A stretch of DNA of 64,000 bases. Source: an uncultured bacterium. Its GTDB lineage: Bacteria; Bacillota_I; Bacilli_A; RF39; UBA660. Within the stretch, counting starts at the first letter, position 1; each line of letters starts with the position of its first letter. The stretch spans positions 62,001 to 126,000 of the forward strand of contig CAMNUE010000003.1 of assembly GCA_946560065.1 (NCBI GenBank). The letters are read 5' to 3'. The notes under the pieces are model-generated. The model made no database searches and had not been told where the DNA came from. It saw only the letters and a list, made by a program, of their open reading frames with translations. The position numbers and the translations under genes were made by a program. Positions 50,590 through 59,639 of this stretch are shown here, in pieces.

Positions 50590-51429
50590 TTACTCCTTAC
50601 CGCTCTTATTTTTTTTCTTGCTCTTATTTTTTTTATTTTCTTGAACTCTCTTTTGGGCCTCTTCAAGAGTTTCGCCCATCTGGTAATAATAGTAAGAATC
50701 AATAACCTCCTCTGGCTCCCCTATCATTTTTATTTGACCATGTTCAAGCCATACTACTTTTGTGCATAGTTCTCTGATACTTTCTAATGAGTGAGAAACA
50801 TATAGTACTGTAGTTCCTCCATTAATCATACTCATCATTTTATTACGACTTTTCTCTTGAAATTTTATATCACCAACAGATAGTATTTCATCGACTATAA
50901 GAACTTCAGGATCAACTATTGTTGCGATTGAGAAGGCTAATTTGGCAATCATCCCTGATGAATAATTTTTTATTGGTACATCAAGAAAATCTATAAGTTC
51001 TGAAAACTCTACTATTTCATCAAATTTAGTATCGATAAATTCTTTGGAGTATCCTAGAACTGCACCGTTTAAATAAATATTTTCTCTTGCTGTTAATTCA
51101 GAATCAAAACCAGCACCTAGCTCTATCATTGGAGCAATTGAGCCATTAACTGTTACTTTACCTTTTGTTGGTTTCATTACACCGCTAACTATTTTTAAAA
51201 GAGTTGATTTTCCTGCTCCATTGCTACCAATTAGTCCAACAACTTCTCCCTTTTCAACATGAAATCCGACATTGCTTAAGGCATAAAAATATTCTTTGTC
51301 TTTGCCTTTATTTTTTTGTTTTGCTTTTCTTATTTTTGGATCTAGTAAATCTACAAATAGTTGTTTAAAGGAAAAACCTTTATCTATTCCCATTTTAAAA
51401 CGCATTGTTACATTATCTATATTTATCAT
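50590..51429 (-). CDS. Polysaccharide/teichoic-acid ABC exporter ATP-binding protein (TagH/Wzt type)
   Basis: VVGLIGSNGAGKSTLLKIVSG, IKNYSSGMIAKLAFSIA, VLIVDEILSVGD; Lys-rich C-terminus. Confidence 0.92.
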   Translation of the reverse strand: MINIDNVTMRFKMGIDKGFSFKQLFVDLLDPKIRKAKQKNKGKDKEYFYALSNVGFHVEKGEVVGLIGSNGAGKSTLLKIVSGVMKPTKGKVTVNGSIAPMIELGAGFDSELTARENIYLNGAVLGYSKEFIDTKFDEIVEFSELIDFLDVPIKNYSSGMIAKLAFSIATIVDPEVLIVDEILSVGDIKFQEKSRNKMMSMINGGTTVLYVSHSLESIRELCTKVVWLEHGQIKMIGEPEEVIDSYYYYQMGETLEEAQKRVQENKKNKSKKKNKSGKE

Positions 51430-51440
51430 TTTGTTCCCTC

Positions 51441-52232
51441 CTATGCGTAGTAAATAAAGTCATCTTGGTGACGTTTAAATACTATTGCTCCTACTATTAA
51501 AGCTAAAACTCCATATGCTACCATTAGTATTAAATTCATTGCTGATGGACAGTTTCCATATAGAATAATATCTCTAGCACCATTTATGTATATGTATAAT
51601 GGATTTAATCTAAATATTTTTTGTAGAGCATCTGGAACTATTGAAATGTCATAGAATAATGGTGTCGCATAAGTCCAGATAGTTAAGATAATACTATAAA
51701 TATAGAACATATCTCTTAGGAAAACAGAGATTGTTGATAGGATAAAGCTTATTCCTACGGTAAATAAGAATCCAAATAGAAATATTAATGGTAATAAAAG
51801 GTAATACCATGAAATATGAGAGATTGTACCTGTAAATAAAATTACAGCGAATAAAGGAATCAATGTTAATAAGAAATTAATTCCACAAAATAGACATTTT
51901 GATAATGGAAAAATATATTTTGGTATATATACTTTTGTTAGTAAATTGAAATTAAATACTACTGATGTCATTCCATTATTTGTTGCTTCACTAAAATAAT
52001 TAAACATTATAAAACCTATTTCATAGTACACAAGATAACTAACTCCTGGTACACTGAATCTGAACATCTTTGAAAATACAACTGCCATTACTAGCATCAT
52101 TAGAATTGGATATAATAATGACCAAACTACTCCTAAAACACTTCTTTTGTATTTTACTTTGAAATCTCTTGATATAAGTTGTCGCATCAAGAATTGATAC
52201 CTATTAAAATTTGCCATTATGTTTTTTAGCAT
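51441..52232 (-). CDS. ABC-2 type polysaccharide exporter permease (TagG/Wzm type)
   Basis: QLISRDFKVKYKRSVLGVVWSLLYPILMMLVMAVVFSKMF. Confidence 0.92.
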   Translation of the reverse strand: MLKNIMANFNRYQFLMRQLISRDFKVKYKRSVLGVVWSLLYPILMMLVMAVVFSKMFRFSVPGVSYLVYYEIGFIMFNYFSEATNNGMTSVVFNFNLLTKVYIPKYIFPLSKCLFCGINFLLTLIPLFAVILFTGTISHISWYYLLLPLIFLFGFLFTVGISFILSTISVFLRDMFYIYSIILTIWTYATPLFYDISIVPDALQKIFRLNPLYIYINGARDIILYGNCPSAMNLILMVAYGVLALIVGAIVFKRHQDDFIYYA

Positions 52233-52377
52233 CTTAATAACCTCCTAGTTATTGTTTATTTTTATTTTTTTAATCAAATTTTTTAATTCTATATCATTAT
52301 TATCATAGCCTTAATCTTATTTTTGATTAACATCTTTTCAACGATTATTATATAATAATTGCATTAAAATGTACAGT

Positions 52378-53445
52378 TTAGCCTATTTTTTTGAATTGTT
52401 TTTTTCTTAAATTCATCAAATAATCGATTAGTAATCCAAGTGCAAATGAAATAATAATTACGATAAAAGAATGAATTATTAATTGTAAACTGTAACCTAT
52501 AAATCTTTGAGGTACATAGATATTATTAATAACTTTTCTACTAACCTCTATTACTAAGACATGAACTAGATATATGTAGAATACACTATTAGCTATTTTA
52601 TTTATGTATTTTTCATTTTTAGCTGAAATCTTTACTTTATGAAGATTATATTTTGCAAAAAGGAAGACTGCTATAGCATAGAAAAATGGAAATATTGACA
52701 GTGCAAGTAGCATACTATCTTCTCTAATATTAACTGTACATATATAGTCAAAAATTGGCATTAAAATTAATGAGATTATTCCAATAATATATGCTTTCTT
52801 TCTATCTTCGAGTTTTATATCATATTTAAATAAATAGTAACCTAAAAATGTATAGTTCATATATATGAGTAAATCTGGTACTTTGAAGGCTGTTAGAAAT
52901 CTTGTTTCCATTCTTGAAAGAACTACATTGATTGTATTTATTAAGTTACCAAAAATAAATATAACTATTATAAGTGTTCTTAAATCTTTTTTATCAATTT
53001 TTTCGATAAATTGTTGTAAAAAAGGTATGAATAAGTAGATTGTTATTATTGAATACATGAACCATAAGTGGTATTTGATTTCAAGACCGGAGCTAAATTT
53101 ATTCCAAAAGTCTATAAGTGACATTCTTGAATGTAGTGTCATTCCATCATAAATATAATAAATCACACAAAAAATAACTAATGGAATTAAAAGTTTGGGA
53201 ATTCTCTTTTTTAAGAATTCTTTATAGCTCTCTTTATTTTTCCTTCCAAGCATAAATGCACCTGTTATCATAAAAAAGATGGGAACTGCGAATCTTGGAA
53301 TTGAATCTAAACATGTTAAAATAAAATAATATTTTTTGTTTAGAACAAGATAAGCATCTCTCATATTGGCCATAAGGTGAAGACAAATTATACCTATTAT
53401 GGAAATTATTCTTAAAATATCACAATATACTACTCTTTTTTTCAT
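52378..53445 (-). CDS. AT3 acyltransferase family membrane protein
   Basis: RVVYCDILRIISIIGIICLHLMAN...VPIFFMITGAFML; multi-TM. Confidence 0.9.
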   Translation of the reverse strand: MKKRVVYCDILRIISIIGIICLHLMANMRDAYLVLNKKYYFILTCLDSIPRFAVPIFFMITGAFMLGRKNKESYKEFLKKRIPKLLIPLVIFCVIYYIYDGMTLHSRMSLIDFWNKFSSGLEIKYHLWFMYSIITIYLFIPFLQQFIEKIDKKDLRTLIIVIFIFGNLINTINVVLSRMETRFLTAFKVPDLLIYMNYTFLGYYLFKYDIKLEDRKKAYIIGIISLILMPIFDYICTVNIREDSMLLALSIFPFFYAIAVFLFAKYNLHKVKISAKNEKYINKIANSVFYIYLVHVLVIEVSRKVINNIYVPQRFIGYSLQLIIHSFIVIIISFALGLLIDYLMNLRKKQFKKIG

Positions 53446-53451
53446 AATATT

Positions 53452-54177
53452 CTACCCTTCTAGATATGGTAATATTGTCTTTGTTACTTTTATGTATCCT
53501 AAAGTATTCAAATGTAGTCCATCTTTTGTATATTTCAAATCTAAATTACCATCTTCATCTGTTAATTCATCATAAACATTAATGTATGTAACATTATTCT
53601 TTTTACAGTATTCTTTAAGCTTTTTATTTATTTCTATTATGTCTTCTTGCTCTCTTTTACCTACAACTTCGTCAACAATCTTTTCATCATCTGTCTTGTT
53701 GATTGGATAAATTGATTGAAGGTATATTTTGGCACCGCTTCTATTGTCATGTATTTTTTGAATAATCTTAATTACTCTGTCGATTATCTCGTCGTTTGAA
53801 TCAGGACTGGGTACATTTAAGTCATTAGTTCCAATTAAAATTACTACTTTGGTTGGATTGTAGCGATAAACCATTTCCTCTAGTCTTTCTAAAATGTCCT
53901 TCGTGTTAAATCCGGCTTTACCGCTATTTACTATTGGTAAATTTTCATACATTTCGTCGATTGGATACCAATCTGTTATTGAATCTCCTAGGAAAACAAA
54001 ATTATCACTTTTCTTCGCTTTATATTCCCAAGAACATTTATTACCAGTAATTGTCTCTACTTTTTCTTCTGTTTTCGGAAGGGCATAGGTATTCTTCGAT
54101 ACAAAGAAGTGTGCTGCTAAAATAGTTGCATTTAATATAGTTAAAATAATAATAATTGTTTTTTGTCTGTTATTCAT
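53452..54177 (-). CDS. SGNH/GDSL hydrolase, membrane anchored
   Basis: FVFLGDSITDWYP, ILIGTNDL, DGLHLNTLGY. Confidence 0.88.
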   Translation of the reverse strand: MNNRQKTIIIILTILNATILAAHFFVSKNTYALPKTEEKVETITGNKCSWEYKAKKSDNFVFLGDSITDWYPIDEMYENLPIVNSGKAGFNTKDILERLEEMVYRYNPTKVVILIGTNDLNVPSPDSNDEIIDRVIKIIQKIHDNRSGAKIYLQSIYPINKTDDEKIVDEVVGKREQEDIIEINKKLKEYCKKNNVTYINVYDELTDEDGNLDLKYTKDGLHLNTLGYIKVTKTILPYLEG

Positions 54178-55501
54178 TTACTTCATCTCTATCCTCTTTT
54201 AATTTTATTGAATCTATTTCATAATACTTTGCTATTAATTTATTAGTCCAGTGATTTTTATCTTCTTCAATGTCTGATAAACCAAAGGCTGGATTATATC
54301 TATTGTATGTTTGATATTTATACATTTCAATGTCTTTTTTATTCTTCTTTTTTTCTGCTTTAATATAGTTACTTCTATACTCCCAAGAATTTCTTAAATT
54401 GTTAATGTCTTCTGCGGCCTGTAAGTAATCTCTCACATAAACAACACCAAATATTATAATTAAATCTATAAAAAGATATTTAAATATTTTACTTACTTTT
54501 TCAAGATTAAATATGATTGATACAGTGGCGATTATAATAAAAACAAATACTCCTGTCCAAGCTCTTTCTGGAAATTGTGGAGAAAGTACCATTGAGTAAA
54601 CACATAGAATACTTGCAATTAAATAAATATAAGATTGAATTTCTATTTTTTGTTTCTTATACATTTTTATACTAGTTGCTATTACTATTATTGCAATAAA
54701 TGGTAATAAAAATTCAACTAATGTGTATGTGTATCCTAATGCTCTATAAATCCATTTTATTATGAAGAATGTATTATCTACAACGGCATCTTTTCTGACA
54801 AAATTTCCTGGTGCCATAATCATAATTATGAAACCTATTAAAGCTCCAGCAAAGCCACTTATATGCCATTTTTTTATTTTATTTTTAGATTTATTCGTTT
54901 TGTAGCAAATTATTAGTAAAGCGATACTTACTATTAATCCAACTGCCGAATTTTCATTTGTCCAACCTGCAATAATACCTATTAAAAACATTGTTACTAT
55001 TAATATTGGACTATCTTTTTTATCAATATTTTTTCTAAAAGGCAATAAAAATGCCAGTATAATTACTGATGTCCATAAATAATTGCATGAACCTATCAAC
55101 CATAAAAATGTTTGCCCAAAAACTGGTAAGGAAAACCATAAAAATAAATGAATTATTGGAATCATTATTGGATTTTCTTCTTTATCTCCCTTAGCGTGTA
55201 GGTATATTAAATAAACTAGTAAAACATAAACTGCTGAATTACAAATACTAAATATCCATTTTGGTAGTAGTAAGAAAAGCTGAGCAATGAAGTGAGCAAC
55301 GGTTCTTCCACCCCAATTGAAATAATGCCATACTTGGTAACCAACAATGTCTAAAATATTTTTTATTTTTCCGTCGGTTCCAAACGAATAACCAAAATCA
55401 TCTGCTAATAGTGGTGTTAAGAAATTAAAAAGTAAAATCATCAAAAAAATACTTAGTAGATAAATTACTATTTGTTTTTTTGGTGGAATTTTTATTTTCA
55501 T
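54170..55501 (-). CDS. DUF6056-like polytopic membrane protein (possible GT-C fold)
   Basis: Many TM helices; LLADDFGYSFGTDG...HYFNWGGRTVAHFIAQL. Confidence 0.7.
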   Translation of the reverse strand: MKIKIPPKKQIVIYLLSIFLMILLFNFLTPLLADDFGYSFGTDGKIKNILDIVGYQVWHYFNWGGRTVAHFIAQLFLLLPKWIFSICNSAVYVLLVYLIYLHAKGDKEENPIMIPIIHLFLWFSLPVFGQTFLWLIGSCNYLWTSVIILAFLLPFRKNIDKKDSPILIVTMFLIGIIAGWTNENSAVGLIVSIALLIICYKTNKSKNKIKKWHISGFAGALIGFIIMIMAPGNFVRKDAVVDNTFFIIKWIYRALGYTYTLVEFLLPFIAIIVIATSIKMYKKQKIEIQSYIYLIASILCVYSMVLSPQFPERAWTGVFVFIIIATVSIIFNLEKVSKIFKYLFIDLIIIFGVVYVRDYLQAAEDINNLRNSWEYRSNYIKAEKKKNKKDIEMYKYQTYNRYNPAFGLSDIEEDKNHWTNKLIAKYYEIDSIKLKEDRDEVNE

Positions 55502-55532
55502 GTTTTAGTCCTTCTTTCTTTTATCTATAAAA

Positions 55533-56477
55533 TTAAAATATATGGTTACAATATATTTTAGTCAAAAATTTATTTTTTTCAATCGTTCTTTTTAATAGTG
55601 ATCTATTTTTGTAGTATTTATTACTCTTATAATCAGGTATTTCCTTTTTCATATATGCAAATGCCTCATCGATGAATTTTGTTCCGATTTTTTTATCTTC
55701 TTGATATCTTTGTTGAATTGTGTAGTTTGTTAACATACGTACAGTTAATTTATCTAGTTCTTCTTTAATATACTCTTTATTTTTAAAGTACTGTCTAATT
55801 ATTTCTATAATTTTTAAGATATCAAAAACTTTTTTGTCTCTGACTGTGGTCTCACTGTTATCATGAATTGCATAATAATTTAGACATTCATCTAATTTTC
55901 CAATTTTTTTTGCTTTATCTAGAGCTTCTAGGACGAAAGGTGCATCTTCGTATTTTAAATTTTCAATAAATTTTATTTCATTTTTAACAATAAGATTTCT
56001 TTTGTATATTTTGGCCCATGGAGCTAAATATTCATTAAGTATTTTAGGATTATCTTTTAAAGATGTTGGCCTGAAAGTTGGTATTCGTACTTCTTCTGTA
56101 TTTCCATTATCGAATATTTTATAAAAATCGCAGATTACAACATCCAATCCATAAGTTTCTGCTTTGTTGTATAATTTTTCGCAGGCATCTTTTTCAAGAA
56201 AATCATCACTATCTAAAAACATGAGATATTTTCCTGTTGCTTTTTGAATTCCAAAGTTTCTAGTTTTGCCTATACCTTGATTTTTATTTTTATAGTATTT
56301 TAAACGTTTATCGTTATACGACTTAATTATTTCCTCTGAATTATCTTTTGAACCATCATTAACCAAGATAATTTCTAATTCTTCTTTTGTTTGATTTAAT
56401 ATTGAGTCTATACATTTTTTTAGATATCTTTCGGCATTATAGATTGGAACAATTATACTTACGTCTTTTTTATTCAT
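55533..56477 (-). CDS. GT2 family glycosyltransferase
   Basis: VSIIVPIYNAERYLKKCIDSILNQTKEELEIILVNDGSKDNS, LMFLDSDDFLE. Confidence 0.92.
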   Translation of the reverse strand: MNKKDVSIIVPIYNAERYLKKCIDSILNQTKEELEIILVNDGSKDNSEEIIKSYNDKRLKYYKNKNQGIGKTRNFGIQKATGKYLMFLDSDDFLEKDACEKLYNKAETYGLDVVICDFYKIFDNGNTEEVRIPTFRPTSLKDNPKILNEYLAPWAKIYKRNLIVKNEIKFIENLKYEDAPFVLEALDKAKKIGKLDECLNYYAIHDNSETTVRDKKVFDILKIIEIIRQYFKNKEYIKEELDKLTVRMLTNYTIQQRYQEDKKIGTKFIDEAFAYMKKEIPDYKSNKYYKNRSLLKRTIEKNKFLTKIYCNHIF

Positions 56478-56478
56478 A

Positions 56479-57429
56479 TTAATCCTCGTCTTCTTCTGTT
56501 TCTTTTGTGATATATATTGGTCTTTTCTTCACTTCTAAATACGTTTTAGAAAGGTACATACCAATTATTCCTAAAAAGAAAAGTTGTACTCCACTGACGA
56601 AGATTATAATACAAGCAAGTGATGGCCAACCACCTACTGGATCTCCAAAGGCGATTGTTTTTATAATTATCACGATTATTGCTATGAAGGCTATTAAACA
56701 AAATAGTAATCCAACAAATGCAGACAATACTAATGGCATTGTAGAAAATGCAAGAATTCCTTCTAAGGCATACTTAAATAGTTTAATAAAGTTAAATTTT
56801 GATTCTCCTGCTACTCTATCTGGTGCTTCATAATCAATCCATTTTGTTTCAAAACCAACAAATGAAAAAATTCCTTTAGAATAACGATTGTATTCTTGCA
56901 TACTGATGATTGAATCAACCATTTTTCTTTTCATTAATCTAAAATCTCTTGCTCCTGGAACTTGTTTAGTTGAAGAAATTACACCAATTATTTTATACCA
57001 CCAATTTGTAAAAAAACTTCTTAAGAACGAGTACCCTTTATGAGAACTGGTACATAAAGCAACGCAATCATAACCATCTTTTTTAATCATTTCATACATT
57101 TTTTTAACCATTTCTGGTGGATCTTGCATGTCCGCATCCATTATCGCAACATAGTCACCTTTAGAATTTTCAAGTCCAGCATACATTGCTCCTTCTTTGC
57201 CGAAGTTTCTTGAAAATGATATATACCTTACACGTTTATCTTTCTTGGCTAAATCTTTTATTATCTTTAGTGTGTTATCTTTACTTCCGTCATTGACAAA
57301 AAGAAACTCAAAGTCTACTTCTTTAAGTTCATTTGTTAACTTATCTGCTTCTTTATAAAATGTTGGAAGAGACTCTTGCTCATTATAGCAGGGAACAATT
57401 AAAGTTATTAACTCTTTATTTTTCTTCAT
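56479..57429 (-). CDS. GT2 glycosyltransferase, DPM1/GtrB-like with C-terminal TM pair
   Basis: LITLIVPCYNEQESLPTFY, VAIMDADMQDPPE, two C-terminal TM helices; RBS before MKKNKEL. Confidence 0.93.
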   Translation of the reverse strand: MKKNKELITLIVPCYNEQESLPTFYKEADKLTNELKEVDFEFLFVNDGSKDNTLKIIKDLAKKDKRVRYISFSRNFGKEGAMYAGLENSKGDYVAIMDADMQDPPEMVKKMYEMIKKDGYDCVALCTSSHKGYSFLRSFFTNWWYKIIGVISSTKQVPGARDFRLMKRKMVDSIISMQEYNRYSKGIFSFVGFETKWIDYEAPDRVAGESKFNFIKLFKYALEGILAFSTMPLVLSAFVGLLFCLIAFIAIIVIIIKTIAFGDPVGGWPSLACIIIFVSGVQLFFLGIIGMYLSKTYLEVKKRPIYITKETEEDED

Positions 57430-57455
57430 AAAATACACCTTACCTCTACATAGTA

Positions 57456-58376
57456 TTATACATTATTGCGATAATAAAATCTAGGACTTATCTTAACCAC
57501 AATCTTCTTGATTTTTCTTGGAATTGTATCAGTTTGTAGATTATCAAAAATCTTATTATTTCGCAATTTTTTTAAATAGCTTTTATAGTCATTTTTATCC
57601 AATTCACATATTTTTAGAAGCATGCTATTGGATATAAAACTTTTAAATATTTTTTTATTTAAATTCGTTTTATTAATTTCTGATAATAAATACTGATAAT
57701 GTGTATAAAAATCTTGAACCTTTTTCTTAACCTTTTCATAGTTATTAGTACTCATTATACTTCCTGATCTTTGAAGATAATTATAGCCTGTGTATGGAAT
57801 TGAATTAACTATCTTAGCTTTGATAATTACTAAGGGAATTAAACCAAAATCTTCATGAATAGTTCCTTCTTTAAAGGCATATTTTTCTTTTAAGTAATAT
57901 TTTTTCTTAATAGCATAGCACCAAGCATTTTCAACAAAATGATACTTAGTAATTGCTTCGAAGGCTTTTTCTCCATTTAAATTTGTGAATGGCACTTCTG
58001 GATATTTTTTGATTATATTACCTTCTTCATCTACTTCTTGGATTTGGAATCTTACCAAGTCAGGGTCATTATCAAGAGAATTTTCAATTTCTTCTAAAAG
58101 TCCTTCTTCCCAATAGTCATCGCTATCTAGAAATATTAAATATTCTCCTTTAGCATGTTTTACTCCAGTGTTTCTAGCAGCGCTTAAACCTTTATTTTTT
58201 TGATTAATTATTTTTACATTTCTATCTTTTATAAGTTCTATACTATTATCTTTTGTTCCATCATTTACAACAATTACTTCATAATCAGTAAATGTTTGTC
58301 TTTCGATATTATCGATACATTTCTCGATATATTTTTCTACGTTATAAACAGGGACAATTATACTAAATTTTGGCAT
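57456..58376 (-). CDS. GT2 family glycosyltransferase
   Basis: MPKFSIIVPVYNVEKYIEKCIDNI...VIVVNDGTKDNS...LIFLDSDDYWEE. Confidence 0.92.
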   Translation of the reverse strand: MPKFSIIVPVYNVEKYIEKCIDNIERQTFTDYEVIVVNDGTKDNSIELIKDRNVKIINQKNKGLSAARNTGVKHAKGEYLIFLDSDDYWEEGLLEEIENSLDNDPDLVRFQIQEVDEEGNIIKKYPEVPFTNLNGEKAFEAITKYHFVENAWCYAIKKKYYLKEKYAFKEGTIHEDFGLIPLVIIKAKIVNSIPYTGYNYLQRSGSIMSTNNYEKVKKKVQDFYTHYQYLLSEINKTNLNKKIFKSFISNSMLLKICELDKNDYKSYLKKLRNNKIFDNLQTDTIPRKIKKIVVKISPRFYYRNNV

Positions 58377-58402
58377 TAAAATCACATCTTTTCTTTTATT
58401 TA

Positions 58403-58431
58403 ATTTTAACAAATACCTAGGTAAAAGTCTA
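58403..58431 (-). promoter_or_regulatory. Candidate sigma-A promoter for the GT2 gene with palindrome in the spacer
   Basis: -35 TAGACT (58426-58431), 17-bp spacer containing TACCTAGGTA (58414-58423), -10 TAAAAT (58403-58408). Confidence 0.45.
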
Positions 58432-58434
58432 GAA

Positions 58435-58460
58435 ATTACTAGAAATATAAAAAGAACAAG
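58435..58460 (+). repeat. Left 26-bp direct repeat flanking the IS
   Basis: ATTACTAGAAATATAAAAAGAACAAG; 25/26 identical to 59577-59602. Confidence 0.85.
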
Positions 58461-59576
58461 TGTAGCGTTACAATTGATGTGACACCTTTTATATACAAAA
58501 AAAGCAATAAGTCGTATAAAATATTAATTAAACCAAAAACTATACGAAAGGACTTATTGCTTATGACAAGTATACCACACACTCAACGTTATTTTCCACA
58601 TGATTTGAATACAAAATTTTATTCAGTTAATCTATACAGGAAAGGTTATTCTATTTCTTTTGTTTGTAGAAGATATAAAATATCTAAGTCATCTCTCATG
58701 AGATGGAATAGGAGATTTGATGGTTCTAAAGAATCCTTAATTGATAAATCTCATAGACCTCTATCTAAACATCCTAATGCTCACTCTGATATTGAAATTA
58801 AATGGATTAAAAATCTGATTAGGCGTAACCCTCACATCTCTATGTCAGAACTATATGGGAAATTAAGAACTGAATATGGCTACTCTAGACATGCAACTTC
58901 ATTATTTAGAGTTCTTAGAAAAATGGGATTCTATATTGATAAAGAGAAACATACCAAATATATTCCTAAACCTTACGATACTCCTAACGAAATCGGAATA
59001 AAATGGCAACTCGACGTTAAATATGTTCCTACAGAATGTTATTCTGGTACTGATAAAGAAAAATTTTATCAATATACAATAATAGATGAAGCTTCCCGTG
59101 AAAGATTTATTTATCCATACAAAGAACAATCATCTTATTCAACTGTTGACTTTATTAAAAGAGCTATTGTTTATTTTGGTTATAAACCAAAAATTATACA
59201 AACTGATAATGGATTTGAATTTACTCACCATGCAAATACAAAAAGAGTTCATCCATTCGATGTATTATGCAATGAACTTAAAATTGAACACAAACTAATT
59301 TGGCCTCGTACTCCTAGACATAATGGTAAAGTGGAAAGAAGTCATAGAAATGATCAAAACAGATTCTACAACTATTTAAAATTCTATTCTTATGAAGATT
59401 TAAAAATTCAAATGAAGGCATATTTAAAACGTTCCAATAATATTCCAATGCAAGTTTTAGGCTGGATTTCTCCCATTGAAAAAAGAAACAAAATAAAGGA
59501 AGCTTATGCAAAAGCATCGCTTCCGAATTAACATTTTTTACGACTTATTTAGGTGTCACATCATTGACAACTAAAC
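58461..59576 (+). mobile_element. IS481-like insertion sequence
   Basis: DDE transposase flanked by inverted ends sharing GATGTGACACCT (58476-58487) / AGGTGTCACATC (59551-59562); flanked by 26-bp imperfect direct repeats. Boundaries inferred from the direct repeats. Confidence 0.8.
58563..59531 (+). CDS. IS481-like DDE transposase
   Basis: HTH SISFVCRRYKISKSSLMRWNRRF; DVKYVP...IIQTDNGFEFTHH...HNGKVERSHRNDQNRFY; start at MTSIPHTQ after gaaagga RBS. Confidence 0.92.
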   Translation: MTSIPHTQRYFPHDLNTKFYSVNLYRKGYSISFVCRRYKISKSSLMRWNRRFDGSKESLIDKSHRPLSKHPNAHSDIEIKWIKNLIRRNPHISMSELYGKLRTEYGYSRHATSLFRVLRKMGFYIDKEKHTKYIPKPYDTPNEIGIKWQLDVKYVPTECYSGTDKEKFYQYTIIDEASRERFIYPYKEQSSYSTVDFIKRAIVYFGYKPKIIQTDNGFEFTHHANTKRVHPFDVLCNELKIEHKLIWPRTPRHNGKVERSHRNDQNRFYNYLKFYSYEDLKIQMKAYLKRSNNIPMQVLGWISPIEKRNKIKEAYAKASLPN

Positions 59577-59602
59577 ATTACTAGAAATATAAAAGGAACA
59601 AG
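59577..59602 (+). repeat. Right 26-bp direct repeat flanking the IS
   Basis: ATTACTAGAAATATAAAAGGAACAAG. Confidence 0.85.
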
Positions 59603-59618
59603 ATGCTTCCTGTTCTCT
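59590..59618 (-). terminator. Intrinsic terminator of the Wzy/GT fusion gene
   Basis: Minus strand GAACAGG aagcat CTTGTTC CTTTTATATTT; overlaps right direct repeat. Confidence 0.5.
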
Positions 59619-59639
59619 TTAATGTTGTTTATTTTCACT

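Noticed and set aside
52233-52377. AT-rich 145-bp gap before the ABC exporter genes as a novel RNA
   Set aside because: Contains only a weak TATAAT-like box on the minus strand; no convincing structure, probably just the exporter promoter.
56507-56833. 108-aa plus-strand ORF
   Set aside because: Antisense to the GtrB-like GT2 gene; coding evidence favours the minus strand.
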